Below are positions 27,019 through 36,100 of a stretch of DNA of 64,000 bases, piece after piece. The notes below the pieces were generated by a model, which saw nothing but the letters and a program-made list of their open reading frames with translations, ran no database searches and had not been told where the DNA came from. The first letter of the stretch is position 1; every line of letters starts with the position of its first letter. Origin of the DNA: Fibrobacter sp. UWB13 (GTDB taxonomy: Bacteria; Fibrobacterota; Fibrobacteria; Fibrobacterales; Fibrobacteraceae); NCBI RefSeq assembly GCF_900177805.1, contig NZ_FXAX01000002.1, positions 496,001 through 560,000 on the forward strand. The letters run 5' to 3'. The translations under genes and the position numbers were made by a program.

Positions 27019-27102
27019 GAAAGACGCCTAAAAACGCGACACAGACCAAAACGAGCCTCAAAACGGAATGTTCGATTTTGAGCGAAAAACGGCATTTTTC
27101 AA

Positions 27103-27262
27103 AAAAGTCCCTTGAAAAAGTCTCGATTTCGATAAAAAGTCGTTTGAAAAAGTCGTAGCACATTACAAAAGTCACTTGAAAAAGTCTATATTGCTATTAA
27201 AAGACCATTAAAAAAATCGCAAAATACTAAAAAAGTCGTTCGAAAAAATCGCACGGAGACCA
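27103..27262. repeat. Five tandem 32-bp repeats upstream of the ATPase gene
   Basis: The word AAAAGTC (or a one- or two-base variant) recurs at exactly 32-base intervals, with AGTC-like landmarks at 27106, 27138, 27170, 27202 and 27234. Inside each unit a second AAAAAGTC or AAAAATC follows 13 bases later. The consensus is AAAAGTCRYTTGAAAAAGTC plus 12 variable bases. The array ends two bases before the ATG at 27265. Confidence 0.85.
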
Positions 27263-27264
27263 AA

Positions 27265-28581
27265 ATGCTGAAGAGGAAAATTGAAAAACAGCTTATGGAT
27301 TGGAAGAGTTCTCCATCTAGAAAACCCCTCATCATAAAGGGGTGCAGGCAGTGCGGCAAAACCCACTCCGTTTTGGAATTCGCTCGAAAGAACTACCAAA
27401 GCGTGGTTTATCTCAATTTTTTCAAAAATCCGGAATATGCACAGATTTTCGAAGGGCCGCTTGACATCGACACACTTACGATGCAAATGGGAGCAACCAT
27501 TCCCGGTTCAAAATTCCTGCCACACAAGACTATCATCATTCTAGACGAAATTCAAGACGCCCCCAACGCTCGCACCGCTTTAAAGTTTTTCAAAGAAGAC
27601 GGCAGATACGATATCGTCGGAACAGGATCCTTGCTAGGAGTTCAAGGCTACGGAAAAGCCCCCAAATCTATTCCAGTCGGCTCCGAAATGATCATCACGA
27701 TGTATCCGCTAGACTTCGAGGAATTTCTTTGGGCAAACGACATTCAGGAACCGGTCTTTAAAAAACTCCGCGAATGTTTTGAACAAATCGCACCTGTTCC
27801 CGAAGCACTCCATAACAGGATGCACCAGCTTTTACTGCAATACATCGTCGTTGGCGGCATGCCCGAAGTCGTGCAGGAATTCGTGAACACACACCAAATG
27901 GATAGCGTATTCCAACTGCAAGAATCAATCGTCAATTCTTATCGCGACGACATGGTCAAATACGCACCAGATTCAGATAAAGTTCGAATCAAGGAATGCT
28001 TCGACTCCATTCCGAACCAACTCGCCAAAGAGAACAAAAAATTCCAATACTCGCTCATCGAAAAAAAAGGAACCGCCAACAAATTCGCAGGATGCCTACA
28101 ATGGATTGAAGATGCCGGAATTGTAACTCGATGCAACAACCTGCATTTAACAGAGCTCCCGTTAGAAGGCAATGCCGACAAAAGCATTTTCAAAGTTTAT
28201 ATGAACGACATAGGACTGTTCGTCAGCATGCTTGAGCAAGGAACGCAAGGCGATATCTTACAAGGAAACTTACTCGGATACAAAGGCGCCATTTTTGAAA
28301 ATCTAGCAGCCAGCATTCTCTATAAAATGGGAAGAAAACTGTATTATTTCCGCAAAGATTCCGGTCTAGAAATAGACTTTGTCATCCGCCACAAAGGTGA
28401 ATGTACCTTATTAGAAGTCAAATCTGAAACAGGCAATGCGAAGAGTGTCAAAACAATCTTGAATCATCCCGAAAAATATCACGTTAATAAGGCTATCAAG
28501 TTCGGGAATTACAATGTCGGCAATACAGGAAATGTTTTAACGTTGCCACTGTACATGCTGATGTTTGTGGATGAAAGGTGA
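27265..28581 (+). CDS. ATPase of the AAA_14/DUF4143 family
   Basis: This 438-residue protein has an N-terminal AAA_14 P-loop domain with Walker A (KGCRQCGKTHS, ~residue 27), Walker B (TIIILDEIQDAPNA) and sensor-like GTGSLLGV. Residues ~210-430 are a DUF4143 region, rich in the family's nuclease-like beta-strands (LYYFRKDSGLEIDFVIRHKG, then ECTLLEVKSE). The ExK-type motif there (LEIDFVI...LLEVK) resembles a PD-(D/E)XK core. Proteins of this kind are common in accessory regions and of uncertain role. No ordinary promoter is obvious; the start is directly preceded by the 32-bp array, which may control it. Confidence 0.88.
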   Translation: MLKRKIEKQLMDWKSSPSRKPLIIKGCRQCGKTHSVLEFARKNYQSVVYLNFFKNPEYAQIFEGPLDIDTLTMQMGATIPGSKFLPHKTIIILDEIQDAPNARTALKFFKEDGRYDIVGTGSLLGVQGYGKAPKSIPVGSEMIITMYPLDFEEFLWANDIQEPVFKKLRECFEQIAPVPEALHNRMHQLLLQYIVVGGMPEVVQEFVNTHQMDSVFQLQESIVNSYRDDMVKYAPDSDKVRIKECFDSIPNQLAKENKKFQYSLIEKKGTANKFAGCLQWIEDAGIVTRCNNLHLTELPLEGNADKSIFKVYMNDIGLFVSMLEQGTQGDILQGNLLGYKGAIFENLAASILYKMGRKLYYFRKDSGLEIDFVIRHKGECTLLEVKSETGNAKSVKTILNHPEKYHVNKAIKFGNYNVGNTGNVLTLPLYMLMFVDER

Positions 28582-28655
28582 AAATTAAAGATTGTTTTTT
28601 CTATAAATGCATATACTCTCCCAAAAAAAGAATTTAAAATACTACGGATTAAAAA

Positions 28656-30164
28656 ATGTTAAAAGATCTACTCAATTGCACGGATGACGAGCTAAAAAAG
28701 AAAGCCTCCGAACATCTAGTTTACGCAGACATTGAAACCGTGCAAACGGTTCTAGAAGCTCCTTTGTTGATTCCTCCATACCAACGCCCCTATATGTGGG
28801 AACAAAAGCAAGTGTCACAACTATTAAACGACATCCTTTTAAATAAGAAAAAAGGAGATTCTGATCATTATAGAATTGGGAGTATGATAACTTGTATCGA
28901 TCCCTCTCTAGCGGATGGCTCAGAAAGAAAACAAAGCATCGATATTGTTGATGGTCAACAAAGAATCACTACTTTACTTTTAATTCTTCGTTGTTTGAAC
29001 CCTTCGTACAAAAATGAATTGTTTAATAATTTAGAGTATAACCATTCTCAGTCATACAAACACCTTAAGCAAAATTCTGTATTCATTGAAGGATGGATCC
29101 AGTCTAATGTTGAAAATGAAAAAGAGGAATTTTTTAATTACATTCTTGATAATTGTGAATTAGTGATTGTCACGGTCTATAATATTTCCGAAGCCTTCCA
29201 AATGTTTGATTCACAAAATGGCAACGGAAAAGAGTTAGAACCATATAATCTGTTAAAAGCCTATCATTTAAGTGCTGTTAATGGTTTTGACAACCAAAAG
29301 AATTGCGATATTTCCTGGGAAAATGCCGTAAAAAGCCGTTTGCCCAACGGGCAGAATTTTGATGTACTAAAACAATTGTTCTCCGAACAATTGTATAGAT
29401 CAAGAATATGGTCAAAAGGATGCGACGCAAATAGATTTACAAAAAAAGAAATTGAAGAATTTAAAGGATACAGAACGGGAAATGGAATAAGCTATCCATA
29501 CCAAAACAAGACCATATCTTTATTAATGCTTTCTAAATGGATGGAAAACCAAAAAGATATTTTCACTACTAATGGAATGGTTGACCGAGATGGCAATTCT
29601 GATAATTCAAACTTTTTGAAGAATTTTATGAACGTCAACCAAGACATTGTTGATGGCGAGTTGTTTTTTCAATATATAGAAACCTATGTCGCCATGTATA
29701 GAAAATTATTTATCGATGGAGCGAACCAGGGGCCCATAAAAGATTTTCAAGACTTCTACGAAAAATATTGCCGTTATAAAGGGCATCACAGGGATGGGGA
29801 CACCTATTTAAGAGAGTTATTTAATTCTTTAGTATTCTGCTTCTATGATAAATTTGGTGTAAGAGGCTTTCAACCGAGATACTATAAAATGCTATATGCA
29901 TTTGTTTACAAAATTCGAATATTAAACAAGAGTGTCTTTTACAATACCGTAGTCAAAGCACCTATTGAATCTGACATCAGACCATTTAGCATTATAACTC
30001 AGGCGCAAAAACCTGATGACATTGAAAAAATGTATGTGGCTTGTACAATACCAGGGAATGTTTTGAAGCAAATGAAGATTGAGGTGCGTGAAGCGAATAA
30101 AAGAAAATCAACATTTGTACCAGTCATTATTGAATTTTTTGAAAAAGAACATTTTACAATATAA
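28656..30164 (+). CDS. DUF262 protein (GmrS-like), first gene of a pair
   Basis: This 502-residue protein has the DUF262 signatures IPPYQRPYMWEQKQ (~residue 40) and IDIVDGQQRITTLLLILRCL (~residue 95). DUF262 is a ParB/Srx-related NTP-binding domain found in the type IV restriction enzyme GmrSD and in SspE-type defence proteins. The segment FDSQNGNGKELEPYNLLKAY is the usual conserved Asn/Gly loop. No DUF1524 nuclease motif is visible in its own C-terminus. It ends 14 bases before a second DUF262 gene that has one, so the two probably form a complex. The coding sequence is A/T-rich compared with housekeeping genes. Confidence 0.85.
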   Translation: MLKDLLNCTDDELKKKASEHLVYADIETVQTVLEAPLLIPPYQRPYMWEQKQVSQLLNDILLNKKKGDSDHYRIGSMITCIDPSLADGSERKQSIDIVDGQQRITTLLLILRCLNPSYKNELFNNLEYNHSQSYKHLKQNSVFIEGWIQSNVENEKEEFFNYILDNCELVIVTVYNISEAFQMFDSQNGNGKELEPYNLLKAYHLSAVNGFDNQKNCDISWENAVKSRLPNGQNFDVLKQLFSEQLYRSRIWSKGCDANRFTKKEIEEFKGYRTGNGISYPYQNKTISLLMLSKWMENQKDIFTTNGMVDRDGNSDNSNFLKNFMNVNQDIVDGELFFQYIETYVAMYRKLFIDGANQGPIKDFQDFYEKYCRYKGHHRDGDTYLRELFNSLVFCFYDKFGVRGFQPRYYKMLYAFVYKIRILNKSVFYNTVVKAPIESDIRPFSIITQAQKPDDIEKMYVACTIPGNVLKQMKIEVREANKRKSTFVPVIIEFFEKEHFTI

Positions 30165-30178
30165 AGGGGATTTAAATT

Positions 30179-32752
30179 ATGAGCGATAAAGTTTGCCTAC
30201 TTTCTATAAATAAAGTCTTTGACGATCATTACAGCATTCCTCTTTATCAGCGCACTTTCGCATGGGGGACGGAACAAATTGCGACTCTACTACAAGACAT
30301 TTATTCTAGTTATCAAGAAAAAGAAAAACCTCCATATTATGTAGGAAGCCTTGTTGTAAAATTCAGGGGAAATACATTTGAAGTTATAGACGGACAACAG
30401 CGACTAACTTTCTTTACGCTGTTGACAAAAATTTTAGGGATAAATAAATCTAATTGCAAAATTACTTACGAATCACGCGAACTTGAACAGCAATTTCTTG
30501 ATAACTTTTATAGTGATGAAAATTTTTACAAGAAAATTGGCGCGGATAGTAATCTAAAAAGAAGAAATGCCGACTTAATAAAGGCCATTTATGATATTAG
30601 TCATGTAAGTCTTATTGCAGAAGGGGATTCTGTAAAGTCATGGACACTTACAAAATTGTTAGAGTCTCCCCAAAGGGAGGATTTTATCAATTATGTGCAA
30701 AATAAAGTCTTTCTACTACGAACAGAAGTTTCTAAAAATACTGATGTTACCTCTTACTTTGAAATCATGAATAATAGAGGGAAACAATTACAAAAACATG
30801 AAATTATCAAATCCCTTATTATGAGCGGATTAGGAGAAAAAGTTCATCAACAGATGCTGTTTGGAATGATTTGGGATGCCTGTTCACAAATGAATCGTCC
30901 TATTCAAAAGAGCTTTAGTACTGATGATAGAAAACTATTCTTTGGCGAAAACTGGAATTCTTTCATTGGTTTTGACGAATTCAAAAAATGTTTTGAAAAA
31001 GAAAGCAAATCATCCAATACAATAGATACGAAAAGTTTTGAAGATTTGTTGAAAGCTCCCACAGACCCCTTTGTTGAGGAAATTTTCGATGACGACGAAG
31101 AAGATAAAGAGAAAAATCGAGGTTCCTTCAAATACCAGTCTATAATTGATTTCCCGAACTTCCTGATGCACGTATTCAAGTTGTTCTATGATTCAAACAA
31201 CCAAATTGCATTAGATGAAAAATTCTTGATGCGTGATTATAAGAAATTTTTATCAAAAATTGACCCAATTAAGTTTTTGTACAATCTTTTCCTAACAAGA
31301 ACCCTTTTTGATCGCTTCATTATTAAAGTACAGGGCAATGTTGACGATAATTCAGAAGATGACGATGTTTCTATCGCAAAAGAAGACGAAAACTTTTCTT
31401 GGCAACTATTAGAACCTCAAAAATACGAATACAAAAAAGGACGGAAAACTTATTTCCGTCTGGATTATAGAACCAATACTGAATTCGGCGACAGCTTTGT
31501 TAAATCGTTGTCCATGCTACAGGTGACGTTTAGAAGCCGACATCATAAGAATTGGTTGCAACACTTGTTGAGGTTCCTTGTGGAAAGCTTCAACAGAAAT
31601 GGTTTAGGTGAAGTTAACGAAGATTTTAAAAAAAAGTATTCAGACACAATTCATTGCTATATTAGAGATTATTTCAATCAGTATTTAAACCCTCAACAAT
31701 CGCCCCTTATTCCTGAAAGCAAGCTTTGGAATGAATCTGGAACGAGTACACCTCATTTCCTGTTCAACCTCATAGATTATTTATATTGGATTGCCAAAGC
31801 AAAGAAGCTTCAAGAACAATTCCCTGAAATAGAATATATAACTGATTTTAATTTCCGTTACCATAACTCTGTTGAACACCATTGGGCTCGAAATTTTAAA
31901 GGAAAAGATGTTGTTGCGTATAATGACGTGTTGCCGTTAATTAATAATTTAGGGAATCTCTGCCTTATTAGCAAGGGTACCAATTCGCATTTGCAAGATG
32001 TATCCCCCATGGAAAAGGTGCAGAATCGTGCAGAAAAAGCACCTGAAGTAAATGGAAATAAGGGCTTTCCTCCTAAACGACAGATAATGTACTCTGTTAC
32101 CCAGAAAAATGGAAAATGGGAAAAGCCTCAAATTGAGGAACATTATAAAAATGTCCTTAAATTGTTGGATAATTTGGCAAATTTATTTGAGATAGAATCA
32201 TCCCCTTTAAATTCCACATTATCAATCACGAATATTGATATTCTTGACGACGAAAAAACTATTCATGGAACAAAACTAGATTACGATAATATTCAGAAAA
32301 TAGCATTTGATTTCTTTACAAAATTATGTAAGAGTAACGAACAATTTGCAAAATATTTCACACCTCAAGGGGAAGGTTCCAAAGAAGAAAAAAGAGTAAG
32401 ACTGAAAAAAGAATGTGATTATAATTACACATTTATCTACTCTACTACATCAAGAATCGCTAAATTACAACTAAAAGTTACCACTTGTCTTTTTGATCAT
32501 CATTATCTTGATGAACTTAAAACCTTCTATTACTTTAATTCTAAAGCGTGGGCACAACCCGAATTAAATTTTGTAGGAAATTTTCAATATCATGATAACG
32601 GAATTGTCAATTGCGAAAATTTATCGGAAGAAGCCTTTCTTCTTTGGTTAGAAGAGGCCTCTCAACAAATGCTTGAATTCAGGAAAAATGAACATGACAA
32701 ATTGATTTCTAAATTTGACATAGATTCCATTATGAGTCAAATTGATGGCTGA
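30179..32752 (+). CDS. DUF262-DUF1524 protein (GmrSD-like nuclease)
   Basis: This 857-residue protein starts 14 bases after the previous gene with a good ribosome binding site (AAGGGG). The DUF262 part has IPLYQRTFAWGTEQIATLLQ and FEVIDGQQRLTFFTLLTKIL, with NNRGKQLQKHEIIKSLIMSG. A central acidic insert (DDDEEDKEKNRG) follows. Around residues 565-610 a DUF1524-type HNH nuclease region is seen: YHNSVEHHWARN, then LGNLCLISKGTNSHL. GmrSD enzymes cut glucosylated phage DNA, but the pair architecture here (separate DUF262 partner) differs. Anti-phage function is inference from family membership. Confidence 0.85.
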   Translation: MSDKVCLLSINKVFDDHYSIPLYQRTFAWGTEQIATLLQDIYSSYQEKEKPPYYVGSLVVKFRGNTFEVIDGQQRLTFFTLLTKILGINKSNCKITYESRELEQQFLDNFYSDENFYKKIGADSNLKRRNADLIKAIYDISHVSLIAEGDSVKSWTLTKLLESPQREDFINYVQNKVFLLRTEVSKNTDVTSYFEIMNNRGKQLQKHEIIKSLIMSGLGEKVHQQMLFGMIWDACSQMNRPIQKSFSTDDRKLFFGENWNSFIGFDEFKKCFEKESKSSNTIDTKSFEDLLKAPTDPFVEEIFDDDEEDKEKNRGSFKYQSIIDFPNFLMHVFKLFYDSNNQIALDEKFLMRDYKKFLSKIDPIKFLYNLFLTRTLFDRFIIKVQGNVDDNSEDDDVSIAKEDENFSWQLLEPQKYEYKKGRKTYFRLDYRTNTEFGDSFVKSLSMLQVTFRSRHHKNWLQHLLRFLVESFNRNGLGEVNEDFKKKYSDTIHCYIRDYFNQYLNPQQSPLIPESKLWNESGTSTPHFLFNLIDYLYWIAKAKKLQEQFPEIEYITDFNFRYHNSVEHHWARNFKGKDVVAYNDVLPLINNLGNLCLISKGTNSHLQDVSPMEKVQNRAEKAPEVNGNKGFPPKRQIMYSVTQKNGKWEKPQIEEHYKNVLKLLDNLANLFEIESSPLNSTLSITNIDILDDEKTIHGTKLDYDNIQKIAFDFFTKLCKSNEQFAKYFTPQGEGSKEEKRVRLKKECDYNYTFIYSTTSRIAKLQLKVTTCLFDHHYLDELKTFYYFNSKAWAQPELNFVGNFQYHDNGIVNCENLSEEAFLLWLEEASQQMLEFRKNEHDKLISKFDIDSIMSQIDG

Positions 32753-32830
32753 ACTACTTTGCCAACTCAGCCAATATCCTCGAAATATTCCCTCTTTGCT
32801 CCGCAATAAGGGAAAAAACGAGAGTTATCT

Positions 32831-33535
32831 CTAAAACGGCAAATCGTCGTCCAGCTCCTCATCGTGAACCGGGGGGTGGTTCTTTTGCCACTCTTCTTCC
32901 AAATTTTTACACCATTCGAGAGGCAGCCCCTTCAACTCCATGAGCGAGCCATAGAACATGTCGAACACGCAAACGTCTTTCGAAAAATTCCATCCGCTGA
33001 TATCTCCCGTGAATTGCGAAAATGAAAACATCTCGATCATCATTTTAACGTTCGAAACGTTCCACTGCGAAATGTCTCCATTAAACTGTGAATGAGCAAA
33101 CATGTTGCTCATATCGAAAACGGACGACACATCCCAGCGACTAATGTCCTGATTAAATTGAGAATCTCGGAACATGCACGACATGGTTCCTACGTTTGAC
33201 ACGTTCCAATTTCCAATGTCGCCATTAAACGCCGAGTTTTGGAACATATACGACATATCTTGTACTTTTGAGACATTCCAGCCGCTAATGTCTCCATTGA
33301 ATTGGGAACCGTGGAACATATCGTTCATCGACTCAACATTCGACACGTCCCAACCGCTGATATCGCCATTGAACACGCTGTTCGGTCCGGAGAAAATGCA
33401 GTACATATCCGTCACTTGCGAAACATCGATAAAATTCAAGTCGCAATTCGGTCCGTACTTTTCGATGGACTCGAAAACGATCTGTCGAAGGTGATCGCGG
33501 TCGCGGGCAACAATTTTTTCTTTTTGTAAGCTCAT
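32831..33535 (-). CDS. Small BspA-like repeat protein, 234 residues
   Basis: It is a compact single-module member: [40 protein letters not shown], then about six 24-residue units (FNGDISGWNVSKVQDMSYMF and relatives). It ends in an acidic tail (EWQKNHPPVHDEELDDDLPF). It is the closest relative of the frameshifted gene at 24348-24879, sharing the start and the tail type. There is no signal peptide. AAGGAG precedes the start. It lies 57 bases downstream of a hypothetical gene and a rubredoxin gene on the same strand, so all three may be co-transcribed. Confidence 0.85.
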   Translation of the reverse strand: MSLQKEKIVARDRDHLRQIVFESIEKYGPNCDLNFIDVSQVTDMYCIFSGPNSVFNGDISGWDVSNVESMNDMFHGSQFNGDISGWNVSKVQDMSYMFQNSAFNGDIGNWNVSNVGTMSCMFRDSQFNQDISRWDVSSVFDMSNMFAHSQFNGDISQWNVSNVKMMIEMFSFSQFTGDISGWNFSKDVCVFDMFYGSLMELKGLPLEWCKNLEEEWQKNHPPVHDEELDDDLPF

Positions 33536-33592
33536 ATCACTCCTTAAAAATCCTGTGAAAAAAGTCCGAAAACAAATTTAAAAACGGTATTT

Positions 33593-34033
33593 TTACAAAA
33601 GTCCCTTGATTCTCTCGCGAGTTTTCCGCTTGAGTTTGGCGACGGTCTTTTTTACCTTTTCGCGGAGTTTTTTGTCGTCGCGTTCTTTTTGCAGAACCGC
33701 CTCGCGCGGGTACTTGGCATTGACCCATTCGATGAATTCCTTGCAAACAGCAATAAAACCGTCCAGGTCATTTTTCTTGACAGAGCGACGATGGTAACCG
33801 TACTCGTTCACCATTTGGTCGAACATTCCGTAACCAGTACTTTTATATATATAATTGACGTCGGAGCAGTAGAGTTTTTCTATTTCATATAGGATTGGTT
33901 CCTTGAAACTCCATTGCCTTAATTCGATGAAGCCGATTGCGTACCCGTCACGCGGGTTTATAACAGTATCGCAGCCTATCGTCAGACCTGCCGCCTTTAG
34001 TTTTTCTTCTAATTCTTTTCTAGTAATTCTCAT
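33593..34033 (-). CDS. Hypothetical protein with a basic C-terminus (146 residues)
   Basis: I do not recognise this protein. The first ~110 residues look globular (TIGCDTVINPRDGYAIGFIE, QMVNEYGYHRRSVKKNDLDG). The last ~35 are strongly basic and helical (KKLREKVKKTVAKLKRKTRE), which suggests nucleic-acid or membrane contact. It starts 21 bases after the rubredoxin stop and has no signal peptide, so it is probably translated from the rubredoxin transcript. Confidence 0.65.
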   Translation of the reverse strand: MRITRKELEEKLKAAGLTIGCDTVINPRDGYAIGFIELRQWSFKEPILYEIEKLYCSDVNYIYKSTGYGMFDQMVNEYGYHRRSVKKNDLDGFIAVCKEFIEWVNAKYPREAVLQKERDDKKLREKVKKTVAKLKRKTRERIKGLL

Positions 34034-34054
34034 TTTTACCCAAAGGTCGTAGAC

Positions 34055-34231
34055 TCAGCCGATATTCTCGAAATCTTCTTTTTCCGCTCCGCAGTGGGGA
34101 CAAACCCAGTAATCGGGCAATTCATGGAAGGAAGTCCCCGGCAAAGCATCTTCGCCGGCTTCCGGATCCCCGCTTTCGGGGTCGTAAACGTAGTTGCAAA
34201 TATTGCACTGGTATCTATCGAATTCATCCAT
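34055..34231 (-). CDS. Rubredoxin
   Basis: This short 58-residue gene encodes a small iron protein that carries one electron in the cytoplasm. Both Cys pairs are present: [20 protein letters not shown], and [15 protein letters not shown], giving CxxC and CPxCG with the typical 25-30 residue spacing and conserved Tyr, Pro and Trp. AAGGAG precedes the start and a consensus promoter lies 27 bases upstream. Rubredoxins often serve oxygen-stress reductases in anaerobes; no partner gene is visible here. Confidence 0.93.
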   Translation of the reverse strand: MDEFDRYQCNICNYVYDPESGDPEAGEDALPGTSFHELPDYWVCPHCGAEKEDFENIG

Positions 34232-34257
34232 AAAATGCTCCTTAGGCTTTCTCTTGT

Positions 34258-34286
34258 ATTATCGTCTAAAAGGCGGCATTTGTCAA
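34258..34286 (-). promoter_or_regulatory. Promoter of the rubredoxin gene
   Basis: Minus strand TTGACA (34286-34281), 17-base spacer, GATAAT (34263-34258), close to the sigma-70 consensus. Confidence 0.85.
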
Positions 34287-34398
34287 AAAAATATTTAAAA
34301 ATCCAACCTCCACCCAAAATAAACTTTCCCGTTTACAATTTCGCCTCCCCGAACGATACATAAAGAGAACCATTCTCCTAAAAGTTCAGTGAGGCCAC

Positions 34399-35121
34399 AT
34401 GTCTTTTGCAACGCAATCTTTTGCACATTCATTCGCATCTGTCAAGCGGATACTCCTCTGTTCGCTCGCTCTAATCCTTGCCGCCTGCGACCAAGAAGCA
34501 CCACCGCCTTTGCAATACAAGGAAGCACACCTGGAATTTATCGACTTCCTAAAAACAATCACCATCGCAGAATCCGAATGCAAAAATCAAGGCGAATCCT
34601 ATTGCGTCCCCTCGATGCGCGTCGGAGCCGAGCCATGGTCCAAAATCCAGTGGTACACGGAATACACCGAAAATATACCTTACAGCAAAGATCCAATGAA
34701 ACCATACGGAACAGGCAGAAAGGGCGAAGTTTACCTCAGCGTAGATGGCAAGCCCACGAACTTAGATTTGGACACTGTCCTGAAGCCGCAACCATGGAGC
34801 GTCACTGTAACAGGTCCCAACGTCAAGCTGGTCTATCATGTATTTTTATGCTCAAGCTATTTCGTAGAAGACTATGTTGATTTCGGCGAATACCTTGTCA
34901 ATAAAGGATGGGCGAAACGTGTTGAAGTCCCTCCCCAAGACACAATAAGCGAAATCCCTTGCATAGTAAGCTGGTACAAGATAAAGCTCAAGGGACGGAA
35001 CCCTATTTGGATGGGAATATTGAACGATTCAGGGAGCACTCTCGGCTTTCAAAGAATCCGTTTTGACTACGAGAAAACCACCGAAAACGATTTTTGGTGC
35101 AGAGAGCCAGAAGACGAGTAA
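34399..35121 (+). CDS. Hypothetical lipoprotein
   Basis: This 240-residue protein has a lipoprotein signal: a basic n-region (SVKR), a hydrophobic stretch (ILLCSLALILAA) and a Cys at about residue 30 (lipobox LAAC). The mature part is acidic at both ends, contains several Cys (ESECKNQGESYCVPS, FLCSSYF, PCIVSW) and no domain I recognise. It would be anchored in a membrane on the periplasmic side. It ends 18 bases before the hybrid protein gene and is probably co-transcribed with it. Confidence 0.75.
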   Translation: MSFATQSFAHSFASVKRILLCSLALILAACDQEAPPPLQYKEAHLEFIDFLKTITIAESECKNQGESYCVPSMRVGAEPWSKIQWYTEYTENIPYSKDPMKPYGTGRKGEVYLSVDGKPTNLDLDTVLKPQPWSVTVTGPNVKLVYHVFLCSSYFVEDYVDFGEYLVNKGWAKRVEVPPQDTISEIPCIVSWYKIKLKGRNPIWMGILNDSGSTLGFQRIRFDYEKTTENDFWCREPEDE

Positions 35122-35139
35122 AAGCAAACCGGAGCAGAC

Positions 35140-36018
35140 ATGGACAGGGAAAATTGGATTGAATTCTTAAACATCATCACGATGGACGACGAGAACATCG
35201 AAAAGTTCAAGAAGCTCTATGGCGAAGGTGAACAACATCTTATATGTGAAGTTCTGGTGGATACAAAAATATCTTTTTCGACGATTATCCCTGAACCGGC
35301 AAAGAACGGGTCAGACAAGAATTGGGTCGATAATTCTCGGCAAGATATATGGTCCTTCAGACATTTTGCTGAAGAGGAAAAGCCCGAACCGGTTAGTCGA
35401 GAACTTGAAATCTGGCGATATGAAAACTGGGGAACACCTAGTGATCTTTTGTACGACTCACTTGAAGGGCCGGATATTCGATCATTAGAGGGATTGTTGA
35501 AGGGGGAATATGGGTTCTACACTTTTGGAAGGCCTCCCTTTAAAGTCTATGAAAAGATGGCGGCGGATGGCTTGGTGTTTGAAATACGTTGGTGGTGTGA
35601 TCAAGCCTATGACGAGTGGTTTACAGGTAAAGGTCAGGTTGAAAAAGGTCGCTTTCAGTACCATGTCGGACCGATGACTGGTGACGAAAACCTTCAAATG
35701 CAGTTGGTAGCCCATGATTTTTTAGATTGTTCAGAAGAAGATACTGATAATCAAAAGAGAATTGTCGTGAAAAATCGTGAACATCTTGACCAACTCCTTA
35801 AGGAACTGCAAAGATATGTCAAGACAAATTTGTATATGCAAAGGAAAATTATTGAGGAAAATACAATTACCCTGAGCAATGTTCTAGACCTGAATTTTTT
35901 AGACGTTTCTAATGTGACCGACTTGAGCAATCTTTCTGAATACCTCGATGTTTCCCCATTCCCCGACAATGGATGGTTCTGCAAAATCAAACTGGACACC
36001 AGCAAATGGAAAAAATGA
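35140..36018 (+). CDS. Hybrid protein ending in an isolated BspA-family N-terminal module
   Basis: This 292-residue protein has an unrecognised N-terminal part (residues 1-~205, acidic and aromatic, for example FEIRWWCDQAYDEWFTGKGQ). At ~205 it changes to QKRIVVKNREHLDQLLKELQ and VLDLNFLDVSNVTDLSNL, which is the module that begins the BspA-like proteins in this window. It ends almost at once with LDTSKWKK, where a first FNGDISKW unit would start. The module is therefore used as a separable domain, or the gene is a truncated fusion. There is no signal peptide. A strong terminator follows. Confidence 0.7.
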   Translation: MDRENWIEFLNIITMDDENIEKFKKLYGEGEQHLICEVLVDTKISFSTIIPEPAKNGSDKNWVDNSRQDIWSFRHFAEEEKPEPVSRELEIWRYENWGTPSDLLYDSLEGPDIRSLEGLLKGEYGFYTFGRPPFKVYEKMAADGLVFEIRWWCDQAYDEWFTGKGQVEKGRFQYHVGPMTGDENLQMQLVAHDFLDCSEEDTDNQKRIVVKNREHLDQLLKELQRYVKTNLYMQRKIIEENTITLSNVLDLNFLDVSNVTDLSNLSEYLDVSPFPDNGWFCKIKLDTSKWKK

Positions 36019-36070
36019 CGCCACAACCCAAAGATACGCCTACCGTCGTTGTAACGACCCGTGAACAGCT

Positions 36071-36100
36071 ATAGTCTCTGATTATAGAGACTTTTGTTTT
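36071..36100. terminator. Shared terminator of convergent genes
   Basis: AGTCTCT (36073-36079) and AGAGACT (36086-36092) form a 7-bp stem with a 6-base loop, followed by TTTGTTTTG on the plus strand. It overlaps the stop codon of the minus-strand membrane protein gene. Confidence 0.8.

Noticed and set aside
27103-27262. CRISPR array before the ATPase gene
   Set aside because: The period is 32 with ~20 conserved bases but only ~12 variable bases, units drift in sequence, and no cas gene is near; an operator-like array fits better.
32869-32875. Phase-variable G tract in the small BspA-like gene
   Set aside because: Only six G, in frame near the C-terminus; too short to call.
36001-36018. Frameshift at the A6 run at the end of the hybrid gene
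   Set aside because: No repeat unit continues in any frame after the run, so the stop appears genuine in this sequence.
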